Assembly: GCF_017410345.1 (NCBI RefSeq)
Contig: NZ_JAFQQZ010000048.1
Coordinates: forward strand, 1-53,135
Source: Methanobrevibacter sp.
Lineage (GTDB): Archaea > Methanobacteriota > Methanobacteria > Methanobacteriales > Methanobacteriaceae
Direction: 5' to 3'
DNA length: 53,135 nucleotides
Positions 18,899 through 27,867 of the stretch are shown here, piece by piece (position 1 is the stretch's first letter; each line of letters starts with the position of its first letter). The notes under the pieces were generated by a model, which saw only the letters and a list, made by a program, of their open reading frames with translations, was not told the origin of the DNA and searched no databases. The position numbers and the translations under genes were made by a program.

Positions 18899-19882
18899 TT
18901 ACTCTTTTTCCATAGAATTTACATAATCATCCAATAGATTAAACAGATCTTCTTTTGTATTCATTTTAAATATTTGCTGCTTTAATTCAATTGTTCTTGG
19001 CAATTTCTTAACGTAATAGGCAGCTTGAGTTCTCATTTTTGGAATTGCAAATTCCTCTCCCTTGACTTCAATGAGCATATCTATATGTTTTTTGAGTGTT
19101 TCCATTCTCTCTTCCATTGTAACTTCATATGGAAGTGTGCCGTCTTCAAGATAGTTTACGCAATCTCGGATAAGCCATGGATTTCCAAGTGATGCCCTTC
19201 CTATCATGACTGCATCACAATTTGTTTCATCAAGCATTCCTTTTGCATCAAAACAGGACTTGATGTCACCATTTCCAATAACTGGAATATTCACATTTTC
19301 CTTGACTTTACTTATAATGGACCAATCTGCCTTTCCGGAGTAGCCTTGATCTTTTGTTCTTGGGTGAACTGTAATCGCTGATGCCCCTGCATCATCAACG
19401 ATTTGGGCAATTTCAACTGCATTTATGCTGTTTTTATCCCAACCACTTCTAATCTTTACAGTAACTGGAATCGGCACAATGTCTACAATAGATTCTAGAA
19501 TAGATTTTACCTTATCCGGTTCTTTCATCAATGCACATCCTGCCTTTGACCTATTTGTCACTTTTGTTACAGGACATCCCATGTTAATGTCAATGATATC
19601 GACATCTGTATTTTCCCAGATGTACTTTGATGCAAATGTGAGAGATTCCAAATCAGAGCCGACAATCTGCTGTGAAATTGGATGTTCATAGTCAGTCATG
19701 TACAGCATTTCCTTGGTCTTCCAATTGCCATACATAATAGCCTTGTCTGAAACCATTTCTGTTTCAATGAGCCCACATCCCATTGACTTTACAATGGTTC
19801 TAAAGCTGAAGTCACATACTCCCGCCATAGGGGCCAAAGCTATCTGATTGTCTATTTCAACATTTCCAATTTTCCACTTCAT
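18899..19882 (-). CDS. dusB: tRNA-dihydrouridine synthase
   Basis: The enzyme reduces a specific uridine in tRNA using FMN. The 327-residue TIM-barrel protein shows APMAGVCDFSFRTIVKSMG at the FMN site, the catalytic-Cys segment DINMGCPVTKVTNRSKAGCALM, VTVKIRSGWD and VIGNGDIKSCFDA. The C-terminal helical domain is present. It is convergent with mmp11. Symbol chosen by closest family; the exact modified position cannot be read from the sequence. Confidence 0.92.
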   Translation of the reverse strand: MKWKIGNVEIDNQIALAPMAGVCDFSFRTIVKSMGCGLIETEMVSDKAIMYGNWKTKEMLYMTDYEHPISQQIVGSDLESLTFASKYIWENTDVDIIDINMGCPVTKVTNRSKAGCALMKEPDKVKSILESIVDIVPIPVTVKIRSGWDKNSINAVEIAQIVDDAGASAITVHPRTKDQGYSGKADWSIISKVKENVNIPVIGNGDIKSCFDAKGMLDETNCDAVMIGRASLGNPWLIRDCVNYLEDGTLPYEVTMEERMETLKKHIDMLIEVKGEEFAIPKMRTQAAYYVKKLPRTIELKQQIFKMNTKEDLFNLLDDYVNSMEKE

Positions 19883-20054
19883 ATGAATCAGTTAAATCAT
19901 TAATTTTTCTTAAAAAATTATATTTTCATAAAAAATATTATTTGATATCTTATATTTTATTATTTTCCTAAAAATATATAATCATTCCACAAACTCAAAA
20001 TTTATTAGATTAAAAAAATAAATGAATTAGTGTAAAGTAAATTTCGGTGATATG

Positions 20055-20726
20055 ATGGATACTAAACTATTTTTTCAAGCTTTAAGCAAATTCCTAATTG
20101 GTTTTATAATCATATGCATGCTTCTTTTCATTCCTGCTGGAACCTTAGATTATCCTAATGGATGGCTGTTTATGGCATTGCTATTTATTCCTATGTTTTT
20201 TGCAGGAATAATCATGCTTTTCAAGTCTCCAGATCTTTTAAGAAGGAGATTGAATGCAAAGGAAGAGGAAGATGAACAGAAAACAGTTATATTAGTTAGT
20301 GGAATAATATTTCTCGTTGCTTTCATTTTAGCTGGCCTTAACTTTAGATTCGGATGGTTCCATCTTCCAACTGTGGTTATTATAATCTCTTCAGTCATAT
20401 TTTTGATAGCTTATATCATGTATGCTGAAGTGTTGAGAGAAAACGAATACCTTTCACGTACTGTTGAAGTGAGTGAAAATCAAAAAGTGGTTGATAGTGG
20501 CTTATATGGCCTTGTAAGGCATCCAATGTACACTTCCACAATATTCCTGTTCCTGTCAATGCCATTGGTATTGGATTCAATATTCTCATTTATTGTAATG
20601 CTAGTTTATCCAATAATCATAATATTTAGAATAAGAAATGAAGAAAAGGTATTGGAAAATGAGTTGATTGGATATAAGGAGTATAAGGAAAAGGTAAAAT
20701 ATAAACTAATTCCTTATTTATGGTAA
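20055..20726 (+). CDS. Isoprenylcysteine carboxyl methyltransferase-like membrane protein
   Basis: The roughly 223-residue protein has about five hydrophobic helices (near 10-30, 40-60, 80-98, 103-125 and 170-190). It also has the diagnostic SAM-binding stretch SGLYGLVRHPMYTS followed by ENELIGYKEYKEKVKYKLIP. Members methylate small or membrane-linked substrates, or are of unknown function. Two ATGs lie at 20052 and 20055; the GGTGA site fits the second better. It is a single gene with a convergent neighbour only six bases from its stop. The substrate is unknown. Confidence 0.82.
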   Translation: MDTKLFFQALSKFLIGFIIICMLLFIPAGTLDYPNGWLFMALLFIPMFFAGIIMLFKSPDLLRRRLNAKEEEDEQKTVILVSGIIFLVAFILAGLNFRFGWFHLPTVVIIISSVIFLIAYIMYAEVLRENEYLSRTVEVSENQKVVDSGLYGLVRHPMYTSTIFLFLSMPLVLDSIFSFIVMLVYPIIIIFRIRNEEKVLENELIGYKEYKEKVKYKLIPYLW

Positions 20727-20732
20727 TAGCTA

Positions 20733-21455
20733 TTAGATTTCAAAGCTTCCAGCGTAGAATAATCCTTTAAGCTCTTTAGGATTGTCTTTCATGTAGAATC
20801 TAAAGCTATCCTCATTCGCCACATAAAGATGTGCTAAAGCTATTCCTGTATCAATCTGATTCCACTTTTTATAGAATCTGTTTCTAAGTCTTCCAAGTTT
20901 CACTCTGTATATGTCATAGCTGCCATCATCCCTGTGAGTGAAATACCATGGTTGGGTATTGGAAGCGGAAGGTGCAAATTGTGCAGGAACTAGTTTTTCA
21001 TCTGCCTTATCTGATATATCATCAAGACTTTTTCTTCTAAACTGGTCAATTTCCCTGTATAAATTACCATTTGGCTTTCCAATTGATATGATTATAATGA
21101 ATTTTTGGTCCTTATCGGGATTTTCATAATTCTTAGGACTTCCCATTCCTATCCAGCATGTCCCAATTCCCTTGCTTTGCAAAAATAGGTCTACCTGCTG
21201 GAAGATGAATCCAATATTTTGATAGTAATTCTCCTTTTCCTCACTGAAAATAGCTATGTAATGAGGTGCTTTCCATCTCATCATTGTAGAGATATTCTCT
21301 GTTGGAAGGATTTCATAACTCCATTTTATGTTTGGATTCAATTCCTTTGCATTGTCAATGAAATCCCTTATCTCATCAAGTGTCTGATTGTCAAGGGGTG
21401 CATCATCGTAAGATCTAATAGATTGTCTTTTGTATATTGTATCCTCAAGGTTCAT
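20733..21455 (-). CDS. Nitroreductase-family flavoprotein (TM1586 type)
   Basis: The 240-residue protein begins IYKRQSIRSYDDAPL, typical of nitroreductase FMN phosphate binding. It has GIGTCWIGMGSP in the middle and AQFAPSASNTQPWYF in the second half. The duplicated half-domain arrangement matches the putative TM-type nitroreductases, which bind FMN and whose substrates are mostly unknown. It ends six bases from the convergent methyltransferase-like gene. No regulator or partner sits beside it. Confidence 0.85.
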   Translation of the reverse strand: MNLEDTIYKRQSIRSYDDAPLDNQTLDEIRDFIDNAKELNPNIKWSYEILPTENISTMMRWKAPHYIAIFSEEKENYYQNIGFIFQQVDLFLQSKGIGTCWIGMGSPKNYENPDKDQKFIIIISIGKPNGNLYREIDQFRRKSLDDISDKADEKLVPAQFAPSASNTQPWYFTHRDDGSYDIYRVKLGRLRNRFYKKWNQIDTGIALAHLYVANEDSFRFYMKDNPKELKGLFYAGSFEI

Positions 21456-21652
21456 TTTATCACAATATCATTCGTTTTTGAAAATTATTTATTTGACAAA
21501 TATAATTTTTGAATGAATATGATTTAAATCTATTGAATGCCGAAAAAACATAACATAGTTATAAAGAGTATTGATTAAAAAAGATTATAAAAATGATTTA
21601 TATTAAAAAATATATAATAATATACATCCAAAAAAATTTAATAGGTAAAACG

Positions 21653-23449
21653 ATGAGTAGAAAAGATCCTAAGATGATTGCAGAAATCATGAAGAAGAAC
21701 TTCAAGGGAGCATTCTCTAATCCTATTGTAGTGATTGTTCTCATTGGAGTTATTATACTTCCTTCACTTTATGCGCTTTTGAACATACAGGCATGTTGGG
21801 ATCCTTATGGAAACACTGGTGATGTTCCATTTGCAATAGCTAACCTCGATGAGGGAGCATCATTCAATGATAAGGACATAAATATTGGAAAGGAACTTGT
21901 AAAAGACTTAAAGAAAAATGATAAATTCAAATGGACATTCGTTTCAGAAGATGACTTGCGAAAGGGCGTGTATAACGGGACCTATTATGCGGGAATTGTC
22001 ATACCCAAAAACCTGAGTGAAAACATTGTTTCAATCACTGGCGACAATCCCCAACAGGCAAAGCTTGAATACATTGTAAATATGAAAACAAACCCTGTAG
22101 CAACAAAATTGACTGATTCAGGTGCCAATGCGGTTTACACTTCACTTAATGCAAAAATAGTTGAAATCATAGATATTGCAGCTTACCAAAAGCTTGGTGA
22201 ATTGCAGGAAGGTCTTGCTGAAGGAGCAAAAAAACTTGCAAACGGTGGAAAACAGCTTCAAGCAGGTAATGCAAAAGTTCAAGCAGGAGCAAGCCAAGTG
22301 AAAAACGGTGAAAGCCAAGTGAAAGATGGTGCGAATCAAGTTAAATCTGGAGCTTCTGCACTGAATGATGGTGCATCACAATTAAAGCAAGGCTCAGACC
22401 AATTAAGTGATGGTGCATCACAAGTGGAAAAAGGTTCAGAGGAATTGTCAGCAGCAGTTGACCCTTCATTAATACCTGATGGCCCAATAAAAGACTATGC
22501 CGAAGGAAACTCTAAGCTTGCTGATGGAAGCAGCCAAGTTGCTGAAGGTGGAAAGCAATTGGCAAACGGTGCAAATCAGTTAGCTGACGGAGGAAGCCAA
22601 CTGGCAAACGGTACAGTTCAAGTGGCTGAAGGAAGCAGTAAATTGGCAGAAGGTTCAGTGAGTCTTGCATCTGGAGCATCCCTACTTTCCAATGGTGCAA
22701 CAAATGCATTGTTTGCAGCATCCAGTTCATTAGGATCCACTGCAAACACTCTCGGTGGAATCACAGGCATAGATGAAGACACACTTGGGGATTATTTCCT
22801 TTCTCCTGTACAATTGGAAAGAAACGAGCTGTTCCCAGTGAATTCATACGGTTCTGATGTATCTCCATTTTACCTTGTATTATCCATGTGGGTAGGTGCT
22901 GTAATTACCTGTGTGATGTTAAAGCCAGGAACCAGCCAAGGAACAAAATATTCCCCATTTGAAATGTACTTCGGTAAATTGTTAACCTACATTATAATGA
23001 GCATACTTCAAGCATGCGTTACAATCGGGGGATGCTATCTTCTCGGCATTCAAATTGTAAATCCAATACTCTTTATAGCATCTTGCATACTGGTATCGAT
23101 GATATTCATGATCTTAATCTACTCAATAATTTCTGCAATCGGTACAGTAGGAAAGGCTATTGGAGTTATCCTTTTGGTTCTTCAAATATCTGCAACTGGA
23201 GGAATCTATCCAATTCAAATCATGCACCCATTCTTCAGGGCATTGTATCCATACATGCCTATGACTTATGGAATCACATTGGTCCGTGAAGCGCAGCTTG
23301 GTGTTGTTTGGTCAAACTATATCCCAGCATTGATTATACTTTTAGCCATTGGATGTTTAACAATAACCGTCGCAGTGATCATTAAGGAAAAATTAGACAA
23401 GCCTTCCCATTACTTTGAAGAGAAACTAGAGGAAAGCGGATTGTTTTAG
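21653..23449 (+). CDS. YhgE/Pip-domain membrane protein
   Basis: The 598-residue protein has an N-terminal transmembrane helix (about 22-42) and an extracytoplasmic region. A long stretch of Ala/Gly/Gln-rich seven-residue repeats (A-x-Q-L/V-x-x-G, about residues 190-360) follows. Five or six C-terminal membrane helices resembling an ABC-2 permease complete it. This is the YhgE/Pip architecture; in Gram-positive bacteria the family includes a phage receptor protein and proteins linked to secretion. I start at MSRKDPKM. An upstream in-frame ATG would add 20 residues in AT-rich DNA without a good ribosome-binding site. The adhesin-like gene follows after 47 bases. Confidence 0.88.
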   Translation: MSRKDPKMIAEIMKKNFKGAFSNPIVVIVLIGVIILPSLYALLNIQACWDPYGNTGDVPFAIANLDEGASFNDKDINIGKELVKDLKKNDKFKWTFVSEDDLRKGVYNGTYYAGIVIPKNLSENIVSITGDNPQQAKLEYIVNMKTNPVATKLTDSGANAVYTSLNAKIVEIIDIAAYQKLGELQEGLAEGAKKLANGGKQLQAGNAKVQAGASQVKNGESQVKDGANQVKSGASALNDGASQLKQGSDQLSDGASQVEKGSEELSAAVDPSLIPDGPIKDYAEGNSKLADGSSQVAEGGKQLANGANQLADGGSQLANGTVQVAEGSSKLAEGSVSLASGASLLSNGATNALFAASSSLGSTANTLGGITGIDEDTLGDYFLSPVQLERNELFPVNSYGSDVSPFYLVLSMWVGAVITCVMLKPGTSQGTKYSPFEMYFGKLLTYIIMSILQACVTIGGCYLLGIQIVNPILFIASCILVSMIFMILIYSIISAIGTVGKAIGVILLVLQISATGGIYPIQIMHPFFRALYPYMPMTYGITLVREAQLGVVWSNYIPALIILLAIGCLTITVAVIIKEKLDKPSHYFEEKLEESGLF

Positions 23450-23496
23450 GGAAATATGAAAATTATATTTGCAAATAAAAGAAATGAGGAAAATTT

Positions 23497-25005
23497 ATGA
23501 AATTCAAAAAAAGCCTTCTGATTATATGCATTTTCATTTGCCTATTCTCTATTGCAAGCGTTTCGGCAAATGAGATTGATGATGTAGCAATCACAATGGA
23601 GGACAGTGAAATTATTGCTGTTGATGACAGCAATTCAATTGAAAATCTAGAGGAAAGCCTAGCTGAATCTTCAAATGAAAACCTTATTGGAGACTCATCA
23701 GAGGATGATGGAACTTTTTCTGCATTGCAAAAGAAGATAGATGACGCAGAAGAGGGAGCTGTAATAACATTGGAAAAGGATTACGCTTATGATGAGGATT
23801 TTAGCAAAAGAGGTATCCGAATAAACAAGAACTTGACAATAAACGGTAATGGCCATACATTAGATGGTTTATCCCAGTCAAGAATATTATTAGTGAGATA
23901 CGGCCTTATTGATAACAATTATGTTGTATTGAACAACATTAAATTCGCCAACGGAAACACCGACCTTTACGGTGGAGCAATATTCAATTATGGCAATTTG
24001 ACCGTTAACAATTGCGTCTTTACAAATAACTACGCTAAATATTGTGGTGGAGCTATAAACTCTGTAGGGCACTTGAACTTAAAGAATTCAAATTTCACCA
24101 AGAACACTGCAGGAGGGGATGGTGGAGCTGTCTTGACATTTTCCATAGACAAAGCCGTTGACTTCTTCAAGAAGATTTATGTGGATAGAACTCCTGAAGG
24201 GGAAATGGAATTCGTTTTCAATGCTACATTGACCATTGATTTAAGCTATGGAACAAACTATGTATCCAAATGCATTTTCACCAACAATATTGCAAAAGGC
24301 CGTGGTGGAGGAGCAATTTACGGATTCACTCATCTAAACATCAATTCATGCACATTTAACTCAAACCAAGCTAATGAACATGGAGGAGCAGTGTTTGCAA
24401 ATAAGAATCTAGTACTCAAGAACTCAAAATTCACAAATAATAAGGCGCCTAAAAATGGTGGAGCAGTTTACTTCAGATGCCATGAGCAAAGCGGCAGCTA
24501 CGTAAACAAGACTTGGGTTCCAAAGATCAAATACTACTCTGGAAATATCACAAATTGCGCCTTCAGCAAAAACACTGCGAAAAAAGGAGGGGCAATATAC
24601 GGATTCTTAAATGTTGCATCTGACAAGAAGCGTTTGAAAGTGAATAAATGCAATTTCACTGCCAATAAGGCAAGTTCATCTGGCAGGGATGTATTAGGTG
24701 GAACCTGTTCAAACTGCATTTACAATTACATTAAATTGACTTCAAAAAACAAAACAGTGGAAAAATCTGCTAAAAAACTCACTTTAACTGTAAAGCTTAC
24801 TAAAGGAAAAGCATTGCTTAAAAACAAAAATATCAAATTCAGATTTAGAGGCAAAAATTATTATGCTAAAACCAACTCAAAAGGAATTGCAAAAGTCATA
24901 ATCAAAAAAAGCGTGCTTAAAAAGCTTAAAGTAGGTAAAAAATACACTGTAAAAATGTCTTATCTTAAATACAGCATTAAAAGAACTGTAAAAGTCAAAA
25001 GATAA
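23497..25005 (+). CDS. Secreted adhesin-like protein with beta-helix and basic C-terminal domain
   Basis: The 502 residues start with a signal peptide (MKFKKSLLIICIFICLFSIA, cleavage likely near SVSA-NE). An acidic linker follows, then a right-handed beta-helix (about 75-410) with repeated GGAI(Y/F)N...NC.FTNN motifs. The C-terminal domain of about 85 residues is very lysine-rich with an Ig-like pattern (YYAKTNSKGIAKVIIK). This is the adhesin-like architecture frequent in Methanobrevibacter. The basic tail may bind cell-wall polymer, which is an inference. It is close behind the YhgE/Pip gene, possibly co-transcribed, and ends at a clear terminator. Confidence 0.87.
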   Translation: MKFKKSLLIICIFICLFSIASVSANEIDDVAITMEDSEIIAVDDSNSIENLEESLAESSNENLIGDSSEDDGTFSALQKKIDDAEEGAVITLEKDYAYDEDFSKRGIRINKNLTINGNGHTLDGLSQSRILLVRYGLIDNNYVVLNNIKFANGNTDLYGGAIFNYGNLTVNNCVFTNNYAKYCGGAINSVGHLNLKNSNFTKNTAGGDGGAVLTFSIDKAVDFFKKIYVDRTPEGEMEFVFNATLTIDLSYGTNYVSKCIFTNNIAKGRGGGAIYGFTHLNINSCTFNSNQANEHGGAVFANKNLVLKNSKFTNNKAPKNGGAVYFRCHEQSGSYVNKTWVPKIKYYSGNITNCAFSKNTAKKGGAIYGFLNVASDKKRLKVNKCNFTANKASSSGRDVLGGTCSNCIYNYIKLTSKNKTVEKSAKKLTLTVKLTKGKALLKNKNIKFRFRGKNYYAKTNSKGIAKVIIKKSVLKKLKVGKKYTVKMSYLKYSIKRTVKVKR

Positions 25006-25036
25006 TTTAAAATTAATTTTAAAATTAAAACAAGAG

Positions 25037-25074
25037 ATGCCTTATTGAATTAAGGCATTTTAATTTCTTTTTTT
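25037..25074 (+). terminator. Terminator of the adhesin-like gene
   Basis: A perfect 8-bp stem (ATGCCTTA at 25037-25044, TAAGGCAT at 25051-25058) with a six-base loop is followed by a T-rich tract. Confidence 0.75.
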
Positions 25075-25260
25075 CAAAATTTAATTTACATATTAAAAAT
25101 AGCTATTTTTAAAAGATCAAAACTTATGAAAGGGCTTTGAAAATTAATTAAAAAAAGATTTAAAAATAAAAAATTAGTGAAAAAATTAATTGAAAAATAT
25201 TAAAAAAATAATTAAAAAATAAAAAAAGAAAAAATAGAAGAAAAATAATTTAAAAATAAA

Positions 25261-25593
25261 TTATTCTTCTGCTTCTGCTTCTTTTTCAGCTTCAATGATT
25301 TCAATTTGGTTTTCAAACCATGGAAGAATGTCTTCATCTTCAGCATGGTATTCAGCTTTAGCCTGTTCAAATTCTGCTTTAGCATCTTCAACATTGCCCT
25401 CTTGAGCCTTTACCAAAATTGAAGCCAAAATAGCAGTCTTGTCTTCTGGAGCTTCTGCTTTCCATTCTTCAATGATTTCTTTCAATTTAGCAATATCTGC
25501 TTCTAATGGCTCTTTATTAGCCTTTATCTCTTCAAAGAGTTTCATGAAGATTATTGCTTTTCCAACTTTTTTTGCTGCACTTTTAATGCCCAT
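25261..25593 (-). CDS. Small charged helical protein of unknown function
   Basis: The 110 residues begin MGIKSAAKKVGKAIIF, a basic, possibly amphipathic helix, and continue as long acidic helices with TPR-like spacing (ILASILVKAQEGNVEDAKAEFEQAKAEY). The tail is EAEKEAEAEE. A strong GGAGG-type ribosome-binding site lies eight to ten bases upstream of this ATG. A longer frame would add 11 residues but has no such site. It is on the same strand as, and 66 bases downstream of, the AarF-type kinase gene. I do not recognise a family; a peripheral membrane helper is only a guess. Confidence 0.65.
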   Translation of the reverse strand: MGIKSAAKKVGKAIIFMKLFEEIKANKEPLEADIAKLKEIIEEWKAEAPEDKTAILASILVKAQEGNVEDAKAEFEQAKAEYHAEDEDILPWFENQIEIIEAEKEAEAEE

Positions 25594-25659
25594 ATTAAAT
25601 CCTCCTTTAAAAAATTTTTTAATCAATTCTGAATAAATCTCTAAAATCTTTTTAAAAAT

Positions 25660-27285
25660 CTATTTATCAAGTAAAATATATTTGAAAACTATATAAAATC
25701 CTAAAACTGCACTTAATAGGAATCCGAATAGACCTATTGCAGAAGTGTCCCACATTTTTGGTCCGCTGTTTGATAGGATAGCCAATGATGAACCTATGAT
25801 AAGTGCAGATATTATGAGTGATGCTGAAAGCTGATTCTTAAGTTCAGTCAATCCTTTAAGTTCCAAATTGACTTTTATTTCTCCTTTTTCCACTTTTGTA
25901 AGGGTGGAATTTATCCTATCAGGCAAATCCTTCATTAAATGTTCAACATCCAATAGATAGTCATAGCTTCCTTTTGCTACCTTAACTGGATTGAACCTAT
26001 CAACCGCTAATTTTTTAGAGAATCTTTGAAGCGCCTCTCCAATATTGAAGTCCTTATCCAGATTATATCCTATATCCTCAATAAGTGCAACTCCTCTTCC
26101 AATCATGACGAACTCTCTTGGAAGTGTTACTCCATGCTTGATCATTGTGTTGATTAATTTTTCCAAAACACCATCCATTTGGTCCAAATCAGCGCCAATA
26201 TAACGATTTACCAAATCCTCGATATCCATTCTCAACTCTTCGGTATCCTGTTCAGGAGTGATGATTTTCATATAAATCAATTGCTTAACAAGGCTGTTTG
26301 CATTTCCGCCTAAAAGAAGCAATATCAATTGAGCCAAGTCACTACGGAAAGTTTCATTCAATATTCCCATCATACCTAAATCAAGGTAGCAGAGCTTTTT
26401 CTCTTCCGCATCTATAATCATGTTACCTGGGTGAGGGTCTGCATGGAAAAATCCATCAAGCATCAATTGCTTGAAATAGGATTCGACAATGTCATTTGCA
26501 ATTTGTTTTCCAGATATTCCGTCAATCTCATTGTCATACAACTCAGTGACATTATACCCTTGAACAAGTTCCATATTGATAAGCCTATTGGTACATAACT
26601 TAGGATATACCTTAGGATATTTTACATAATCATGGCCTTCAAAGTTTTTGGTAATCTTTTGAATGTTCATGACCTCTTCCATATAGTCAAGTTCCTTGAA
26701 GATAGACCTTTCAAATTCCCTTACGATTGCAGGCAAATTGAATGTTCTTGTTTTTGTAATGTACTTGTCTGCCTTTTCAGCCAAGTTGACCATTATCCTT
26801 ACATCAGCTGCGACAATCTCATATGAACCTGGCTTTTGAACCTTTACAGCTACCTTTTCACCACTTTCCTTCAATGTGGCTTTGTAAACCTGTCCGATTG
26901 ATGCAGAACCGAGTGGTTCCTCTTCAAATTCAGAGTACACTTCATCCAATGGCTGGCCAAGTTCAGTTTCAATCACTTCCTTGATTTCCTCAAATGGGGT
27001 GACAGGAGTGTTGTCCCTAAGCTTTGTAAGTTCCTCTGCAATATCATTTCCGACAAGGTCCGGTCTTGTACATAAAAGCTGACCTAACTTGACATAAGCA
27101 GGACCTAACTCTTCCAAAGCAAGTCTGATACCAGAAGCATCCAATTCATCATCATATTCCCCTTGAGAAGGGTCTTTAGGTTTTCTTGATTCTGAAATCA
27201 GCTCGGACACATTATATTTCTTAGCAACCTCATAGATTTCCTTAATCCTTTGACGGTTTTCTTTTCTTTCTTCTCTTGATGCCAT
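25660..27285 (-). CDS. AarF/UbiB/ABC1-family atypical protein kinase
   Basis: The 541 residues show the family hallmarks in order. They are the KxGQ motif in ELGPAYVKLGQLLCTRPDL, the Ala-rich nucleotide loop EPLGSASIGQVYKATL, the Lys in VAVKVQKPG, HADPHPGNMIID (catalytic loop) and CYLDLGMMG (metal-binding Asp). Two C-terminal hydrophobic helices (about 490-510 and 518-537) anchor it in the membrane. Bacterial and eukaryotic members support ubiquinone synthesis, but methanogens lack ubiquinone, so the archaeal role is open; a part in isoprenoid or lipid metabolism is a guess. Confidence 0.9.
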   Translation of the reverse strand: MASREERKENRQRIKEIYEVAKKYNVSELISESRKPKDPSQGEYDDELDASGIRLALEELGPAYVKLGQLLCTRPDLVGNDIAEELTKLRDNTPVTPFEEIKEVIETELGQPLDEVYSEFEEEPLGSASIGQVYKATLKESGEKVAVKVQKPGSYEIVAADVRIMVNLAEKADKYITKTRTFNLPAIVREFERSIFKELDYMEEVMNIQKITKNFEGHDYVKYPKVYPKLCTNRLINMELVQGYNVTELYDNEIDGISGKQIANDIVESYFKQLMLDGFFHADPHPGNMIIDAEEKKLCYLDLGMMGILNETFRSDLAQLILLLLGGNANSLVKQLIYMKIITPEQDTEELRMDIEDLVNRYIGADLDQMDGVLEKLINTMIKHGVTLPREFVMIGRGVALIEDIGYNLDKDFNIGEALQRFSKKLAVDRFNPVKVAKGSYDYLLDVEHLMKDLPDRINSTLTKVEKGEIKVNLELKGLTELKNQLSASLIISALIIGSSLAILSNSGPKMWDTSAIGLFGFLLSAVLGFYIVFKYILLDK

Positions 27286-27366
27286 ATTATCTTGACCTTA
27301 TATTATTAAACAATTGTTATTAATTATATAATATTTTAATTGAATTAATAAAAATATTTTTTGTTT

Positions 27367-27489
27367 ACTTGATTTTGTATTAAGTATATTAAGTAAATTA
27401 TTATAATAGATTGTCTAATCAATACAGTAACTTGATTTTGTATTAAGTATATTAAGTAAATTATTATAATAGATTGTCTAATCAATACA
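27367..27489. repeat. Perfect 60-bp tandem direct repeat
   Basis: Positions 27367-27426 and 27430-27489 are identical over 60 bases and separated by three bases (period 63). Each copy begins ACTTGATTTTG and ends TCTAATCAATACA. The second copy ends about 20 bases before the probable TATA box of the ribB transcript. It may be a duplicated binding site or a recent slippage duplication. Confidence 0.9.
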
Positions 27490-27508
27490 TTGCTTATTAA
27501 TTATTAAA

Positions 27509-27519
27509 TTATATATAAA
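27509..27519 (+). promoter_or_regulatory. TATA-box candidate for the riboswitch-ribB transcript
   Basis: TTATATATAAA would place transcription start near 27535, just before the first base of the FMN aptamer stem at 27558. That spacing suits a riboswitch leader. Confidence 0.5.
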
Positions 27520-27557
27520 AAAGTATTTTAATTACTTACAATATATTTTAATATACA

Positions 27558-27700
27558 ATTCTCAGGGCGGAGTGAAATTCTCCACCGGTGGTGATTCATT
27601 AGTGCAAAAATTTATTTTAAGAATGATAAGTCCACGAGCACAATTGTGTTGATTTGGTGAAAGTCCAAAACCGACGGTGACAGTCCGGATGGAAGAGAAT
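27558..27700 (+). ncRNA. FMN riboswitch aptamer (RFN element)
   Basis: The closing stem P1 is ATTCTC (27558-27563) with GAGAAT (27695-27700). Between them lie the conserved RFN blocks in the right order. These are AGGGCGGAGTGAAATTCTCC with ACCGGTGGTGA, the AGTCCACGAGC segment, GATTTGGTGAAAGTCC, CCGACGGTGACAGTCCGGAT and GGAAGAGAAT. In bacteria this RNA binds FMN and represses riboflavin genes. It stands about 170 bases before ribB, the expected target. Riboswitches are uncommon in archaea, which makes the element noteworthy. Confidence 0.93.
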
Positions 27701-27705
27701 ATGAG

Positions 27706-27860
27706 TTTAAAGTAAATAGGTCTAGATAACTCTATGTTTGATTAATAGAGAATAGCTAAAAATATAAAAAAAATCACCTTTACTTAAAAATAAATATCCT
27801 TTTTTTGCCCTGATTCTAGTAACTAGAATTAGAAAACTTTTAATTTAAACAACTAAGGAG
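27706..27860 (+). promoter_or_regulatory. Expression platform of the FMN riboswitch
   Basis: Two mutually exclusive-looking structures are visible. One is a stem joining AAGTAAA (27710-27716) to TTTACTT (27779-27785), enclosing a CTCTA/TAGAG hairpin and followed by a T run at 27800-27806. The other is GCCCTG (27807-27812), which is exactly complementary to CAGGGC (27563-27568) of the aptamer. A perfect ATTCTAG/CTAGAAT hairpin (27813-27829) precedes the AAGGAG site at 27855-27860. Transcript termination at the T run is the simplest reading. Confidence 0.5.
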
Positions 27861-27867
27861 CTTTACT

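Larger units (their letters stand above)
27286..27557. other. Divergent intergenic region between aarF-like gene and ribB leader
   Basis: This gene-free stretch holds the promoter of the minus-strand kinase gene, the 60-bp direct repeat and the TATA box of the ribB transcript. It contains no plausible reading frame. Confidence 0.6.
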
